Shown here piece after piece: positions 59,702 to 64,000 of a stretch of DNA of 64,000 bases (positions are counted from its first letter, which is position 1; the number at the start of each line of letters is the position of its first letter). The stretch is taken from positions 62,001-126,000 of the forward strand of contig SAXG01000017.1 of assembly GCA_012932865.1 (NCBI GenBank), written 5' to 3'. The DNA is from Amylostereum areolatum. Lineage: Eukaryota > Basidiomycota > Agaricomycetes > Russulales > Stereaceae. Under the pieces are notes generated by a model, which was not told the origin of the DNA, did not search any database, and worked only from the letters and a program-made list of their open reading frames with translations. The translations under genes and the position numbers were made by a program.

Positions 59702-60567
59702 CTAAGTTTGGCATGTGCCGTGGACGCTTCTGGCAGGTGTCCGAGCCTCTTCCGACGGCGGGGTGGACTTGGAAGCGGGCGTCCGAATCCGCGGGGCGTC
59801 GTCCGAGTACAGCACGCGGTTGACGAGGCCGATCGGGATGTCGTACGCCTCGGGGGGCGCGCCCGCGTCCGCGAAGCCGGCGTAGCTCGTCCAGGGCGAG
59901 GCCGAGGGCTCGGTCGGCGGGTCCGGCAGGAGCGCCTTCGCGTCTGCGGGAGATCAGAAAGGCGACGGGTGGGTGGGTGGGGTCAGATTCGCGGGATGGC
60001 GTGGCGAGAAAGGAAGACGGGGGACGGGGATCGGGGTGTGGGGAGGGTCGGGGCGTACCTGTGAGCGTGCTGAGATCCGCAAAGGAGGGTGTGCCGTGGA
60101 TCGCCATGGCGAAGTACGTCGCGTACGTGAGCAGCACGAGGACGACGGTCCACGCGGGGACGAGCAATGCCCACTCTCTATTTCCCGCCCATCCCCCCAT
60201 GACCACCCCACCACACCCACGCAGAAACGACGAGAGAAATTGAATGCGCCGGACACGAAGAGACGAAGGGCCGATCGAGGATTCGAGTATTTACATTGTG
60301 ATGACGTTGGTTAGACGTCTGCGCGAAGGAGAGGCGGGAAGGCGTACGAACCGGCTGGGATACCATTCGACGCCGAGGGCGAGGATCCAGGAATCGGGGA
60401 GGAGCGCCCAGAGGAGGTACAGCCCGAAGAGGAGGTAGGTCGTCGACCACAGCGACGAAGCCGTAGAACTCGGGCGCGAGCGAGCGGTCCTCTGGGGACG
60501 GTGGGGGTGGGGGAAACGGGGCGAGCGGGGCCGTGGGCGACGTCGGTGGGTCTTTTGTAGAGGGCAT
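59702..60567 (-). CDS. GPI-GlcNAc transferase subunit P (PIG-P)
   Basis: Small membrane subunit of the enzyme complex that starts GPI-anchor synthesis by adding GlcNAc to phosphatidylinositol. It begins MPSTKDPPTSPTAPLAPFPP and has LAPEFYGFVA, the PIG-P entry motif. The next bases read as coding only after a 2-nt shift near 60445-60460: LWSTTYLLFGLYLLWALLPD and WILALGVEWYPSR. An intron (donor GTTCGT) joins to EWALLVPAWTVVLVLLTYAT, the second helix, then MAIHGTPSFADLSTLT. After a further intron the tail includes ALLPDPPTEPS, SYAGFADAGAPPEAYDIPIG and LVNRVLYSDDAPRIRTPASK. Two helices and a Pro-rich cytosolic end match the family. The shift looks like GCGC read as GC. Confidence 0.86.
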
Positions 60568-60807
60568 CGTGCGTTTGCGCAGTATGTAAACGTTCGGTGC
60601 GCTCTGTTCGTGCGCTGCGCAGCCGAACTTTCAACTTGGACCAGGACAATTGCGCCGCGGGATCTTATCTTATCTAAACTCGAGTCAAGACTCGATCAAG
60701 CAATGGACAATTGTCAAGCTGCATAGGTGCATCTTATAAGTACACCGGATAGTGTACAGCTCTATCGTACAGTACTGATTCGCTCGCCCCGATAAAGGTC
60801 CTTTCAT

Positions 60808-62113
60808 CTACGTCGCCGATGCCGCGATCCAACGATCATGCCGTCGCACGAGCTCGTCAACGATGTCCTCCTCGATTTCCTTCAGCTGTCCCCGCGAGTT
60901 GATAGCGTGTGCATCGATCCGTAGCCAGGTGTCCGAGATGGCGCGCGCGTCGATGTCGCGAGAGACGAAGACGACTTCGTACTTGCGCCGGTTGAGGTCG
61001 TTGCCGATGACGATTTGGTGCCCGTAGCGCTCCAACGCCGCTTTGGCTTTCGGTATCAGCAGGCTTGGGTCGGTCTCCAGCTGAACGATCGCGGAACGGG
61101 TCAGGGATTTGGGAGCAAAGGCGGCAACCGACGGGATCATCTACCTTGAACGACACGACGAATCCGTCCGGCGTCCACTCGTCCACCATCGGCTTCAGGA
61201 TTTTGGGCACTTGGTCCATCTCGATGAGCAAACTGCCCTTGCCCGACTGGATCTTATGCTCCGACTACGAGCCGCGGTCAGAAGGACAAGGACCAACGAC
61301 GAGGAACGGCGTCGACGCACCATCTTCTGTCTCGGCAGGAAGAAATCGCTGACGGCCGCCGCGAGGTAGTACAGGCTCTTTCTCCCGAGCGCGTTCAGCT
61401 CCTGACTGACGGCGCGCAACAGCCACAGATAGTCGTTGACGGTGACGAACGTGAGCGTGTGCAGAAGCCCGGACCGATGGGCCTCGCGGTACGCGGCGAG
61501 CACCTCGAACAGCTCCGCGCGCTTGGCCGGCGTGACGGTGATCGCGTCCGAGTCGGCGTCGAGCAGGTCGAGGAACGGGTTCGTCGAGTGCGAGTAGTGG
61601 CGACTGAACGGCTGCAGGCTGAACTGCCGGTGCATGAAGATGACGGCGTAGCCCGCGCGGAGGAAATACTCGGCCGAGGTCGCGCCACGGGTCCCTGCGA
61701 AGCATGGACGAACGTCGTGACCAAGTCGGGGTGTGGGGGAGGGGGGAGGGGAGGGACGGACCGGCGCTGAAGTTGTCGAGAAAGCGCACGCTGCAAACGC
61801 GCAAGCATGAGCGTCGATGGCGCGAGGCAGCGATAGAGGCCGCTCACACGTTGAGCTCTAAGGGCACGGTCGTGCCGCCGCTCTACAGCGGAGCGGTGCA
61901 TTCGCAGTTATTTTTTTTTGTCGATCGCATCGGAAAGGATGGTCAGAAGGGACTCACGGTGACGAGCACGACCTTGCGACCGAGGTCGCGTTGGCGAGCA
62001 ACAAATGCACGCACGCCCGCGGTGTCATGATCGAGCGTGCTAGGCGGCAATTGAGTCGCGAAGTAGGACTCTGCGGAAAATTGGGAAGTGATGGTGGGGA
62101 CTTGGTCGGACAT
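60808..62113 (-). CDS. CAB2: Phosphopantothenate-cysteine ligase (CoA biosynthesis)
   Basis: Joins 4'-phosphopantothenate with cysteine, the second step from pantothenate to coenzyme A. Start chosen at MSDQVPTITSQFSAESYF; an upstream in-frame ATG at 62287 is possible. Conserved parts: VVLVTSGGTTVPLEL and VRFLDNFSAGTRGATSAEYF, which form the nucleotide-binding loop, then FLRAGYAVIFMHRQFSLQPF. LYYLAAAVSDFFLP supplies the conserved AAVSDF, then EHKIQSGKGSLLIEMDQVPK, FVVSFKLETDP and QIVIGNDLNRRKYEVVFVS. It ends HDRWIAASAT. Four or so introns. No broken motif. The eukaryotic enzyme is a stand-alone ligase, unlike bacterial CoaBC, and this length agrees. Confidence 0.92.
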
Positions 62114-62490
62114 GGCGGGGGTGCCCCGAGGCGAAGAGGTCTGAGGGGGTTTTGAATCTAACTTGACTCGCTGTTTTTGAAGTTGTTGGCGAAGCCGACG
62201 GAGTCGGTGCTTTGCAGGCTGGCGAAAGGCTGAGCGCTGAGCGTCACCGCTACAGCTGCTCGCCGATGCCGGTGGCGGCGAGGGCATTGTATGACTAAGC
62301 CTATTGTGATTGGCCAGGGGCGCCTCTCCGAGTCGGCTAGCTCACCTCCTCCCTGATTCGTTCTATTTTCGTTCTTGGCTATGAGTATCCTAGAAGAAAG
62401 CTGACTTCACCGACCACTCTCTTCGATCGCGCCCGCGCTCGTCACCTCACACTTCGTTCGCATAAACGCCTCGTGCCAGTCTCATCGACC

Positions 62491-62843
62491 ATGTCTCACG
62501 CGGGTCCTCGGAGTCGATACTCCTCATTTCAGTTGACGTCTCTTGACCGCTGGCAGCCTGCAGGGCAGCACCCCGCAAGCGGGCGTCCTATCACATTGGA
62601 GATCGGTTGGGGGAACCCAAGGGAACCCAGTCCCATGGCAATGGAGATGGTGATGTGGGGACCTGGGGTCACGTCAATTCGCACCAGTCCAATCTACGTT
62701 CCTTGCTCTCAACCAATCCCAGCCCTTCCCTGCCTCAGGCGCTCATCCTCCTAGATCCCACTTCCCTTGTTCTCCCTCTCCAAAGTGCAAAAATAAATCG
62801 TCGCTCAGATGGCATAATCACCTGGTGGAGTTCGATACCTTGA
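62491..62843 (+). CDS. Possible small protein, doubtful
   Basis: An ATG at 62491 opens MSHAGPRSRYSSFQLTSLDR, followed by WQPAGQHPASGRPITLEIGW. A second frame continues GDVGTWGHVNSHQSNLRSLL and PQALILLDPTSLVLPLQSAK to a stop at 62843. The first half and second half are in different frames, so an indel or an intron would be needed. No family is recognised. It could be a short regulatory protein or chance open frames in the leader region of the next gene. Confidence 0.3.
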
Positions 62844-63217
62844 CGACTGGAGCTTAACCCTGCACTGGCGACATCCTGCAAAATGGGCGTTTACCTTCTT
62901 ACCGCTTGCAATTGGCCTGGAGGACTTCAGGACACCAGGTTTGATTTGAAAATTAATCCTCGACAGCACGTGGACTCCTCGGGAATGCACTTAAAAGATC
63001 GCTCGTGGCGTCTTGGTTTTCTCCAGCCTCGCTCATCCCTTGTCGCTTTCCTTCCGCACTTTGTCTCAGGGACTGGTCCCTCGTCCTCACAACTTGCCCA
63101 ACTCGTCCACTTCATAGCCCTACTTTCTTTTCATACATCCGCAAGACCCCAGCTGGTCTATCGCACTTCATTCCTTCAACGTTTTCTAGCAAAACATCGT
63201 CTGCCTCATCTCACGCC

Positions 63218-64000
63218 ATGTTCTCCAAGACCCTCGCTGCCTCTCTCTTCCTTTTCGCGTTCGCGACCACCGCCCACGCCCACGCCGGAGTTTCCCCCGC
63301 TCTCGGAGTCGCTGGAACCCTCGCACGTAGCGACGTTCAAAAGCCTTCCACGGCCAAGCCGTGCGGAAAGACTGACATCGCCTCCACCATCGACTCTTCT
63401 ACCCCGATCGCCGCCAACGCCGATGATACCTTCGCTGCCACTATAACTGACTTCAACGCGTGCGTATCCTGCGATTTCCTCTTTCGTCCCTCCCGTTGTG
63501 CTTACTTCCGACATCCAGTGGCAAAGATGGTTCTCGTTCCATCAAGACCGTCCAGGTCGATCCCTCTGGTACCGGGAGCAGCTTCGTCGCGGCCACTATG
63601 GTCGCCAACGGCAATGCCGTGAGTGGTGCCCCTTTCCCTCCTCTACCACGCGCTCAATTTTATTTTTAGGCTCCGACATCCACCGGTTCAGAGCAACTGA
63701 CCGTCCAAATGCCCGCCGGTACGACGTGCACGGGCGGCGCCGCCGGCAACCTCTGCCTCGTTTCTTTCACCACCACTGCTGGCTTCGGCAACTGTGCCGT
63801 CGTGTCCCAGGGCGCCGCCGGCGCCGGTGCTGCTGCTAGCAGCTCTACGGCCGCAACGGGTGCGACAGCTGCTGGTGCTTCCAACGGTACGGCAGCGAGC
63901 ACTGGAGCCGCCGCGGGCACCGCCGCCACGGGCAAGCAGGCCAAGGGCGGCAAGAAGGGCGGCAAGGCCGCTGCCAAAGCCGTCGCCGTCGCTGCTGGCG
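63218..64000 (+). CDS. Small secreted protein, egh16/Gas1-like, cut by window edge
   Basis: Begins with a signal peptide, MFSKTLAASLFLFAFATTAH. The mature part reads HAGVSPALGVAGTLARSDVQ, KPCGKTDIASTIDSSTPIAA and ATITDFNA. After an intron it continues GKDGSRSIKTVQVDPSGTGS, SFVAATMVANGNA and, after another intron, PTSTGSEQLTVQMPAGTTCT, GGAAGNLCLVSFTTTAGFGN. Paired cysteines suggest a disulphide-bonded fold. The layout resembles fungal secreted proteins of the egh16/MAS3/Gas1-like group, some of which are made during host or substrate contact. The C-terminus turns Ala/Thr/Gly-rich and then Lys/Gly-rich (KQAKGGKKGGKAAAKA) and runs off the window at 64000. The ATG at 63218 is the one directly before the hydrophobic core. 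Confidence 0.83.

Noticed and set aside
1..64000. Secondary-metabolite or defence gene cluster
   Set aside because: No core synthase, NLR or nuclease set; the ABC and OPT transporters stand among housekeeping genes.

Overview
The window looks like nuclear DNA of a filamentous basidiomycete, probably an Agaricomycete. Genes are dense and lie on both strands. Most are cut by many short introns of about 45-80 nt with GT...AG ends and pyrimidine-rich acceptors. The families are typical of this group: OPT transporter, CRH-type GH16 enzyme, DUF3455 secreted protein, an Rrm4-like RNA-binding protein and a fungal PIG-L. I see no rRNA, tRNA, CRISPR array, integrase or clear transposon.

Layout. 0-7 kb: a YANK-type protein kinase (-), a DUF4748-like small membrane protein (+), a second small membrane protein (+) and a UPF1/NAM7-type helicase (+). 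7.9-15.4 kb: an unrecognised fungal protein (-), an unassigned stretch, another unrecognised protein (+), PIG-L/GPI12 (+) and TFIIE-alpha (-). 16-21 kb: a secreted DUF3455 protein (+) and an ABCG half-transporter (+). 21-25.7 kb is gene-poor, with one doubtful Ser/Pro-rich gene. 25.8-35 kb: an Rrm4-like mRNA-transport protein (-) and MSH6 (-), the latter divergent from a CRH-type GH16 cell-wall enzyme (+, 35-37 kb). 37-44.6 kb holds one very large gene (-), possibly UNC80-like. 46.5-62 kb: OPT transporter (+), a three-RRM protein (-), a RAD51 paralogue (+), EXO1 (+), a C2H2 zinc-finger protein (+), PIG-P (-) and phosphopantothenate-cysteine ligase (-). The right edge cuts a small secreted protein (+).

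Functional themes, inferred from gene content only: DNA repair and recombination (MSH6, EXO1, RAD51 paralogue), GPI-anchor synthesis (PIG-L, PIG-P) together with a likely GPI-anchored product (the CRH enzyme), and RNA handling (helicase, Rrm4-like protein, three-RRM protein, TFIIE). They are not arranged as an operon or an obvious biosynthetic cluster.

A striking global feature is that at least eight conserved genes show 1-2 nt reading-frame breaks that cannot be explained by introns. The coding signal continues at once in another frame. This pattern fits residual sequencing or assembly indels better than mass pseudogenisation. Exon structures given here were deduced by eye from frame continuity and splice signals and should be treated as models.
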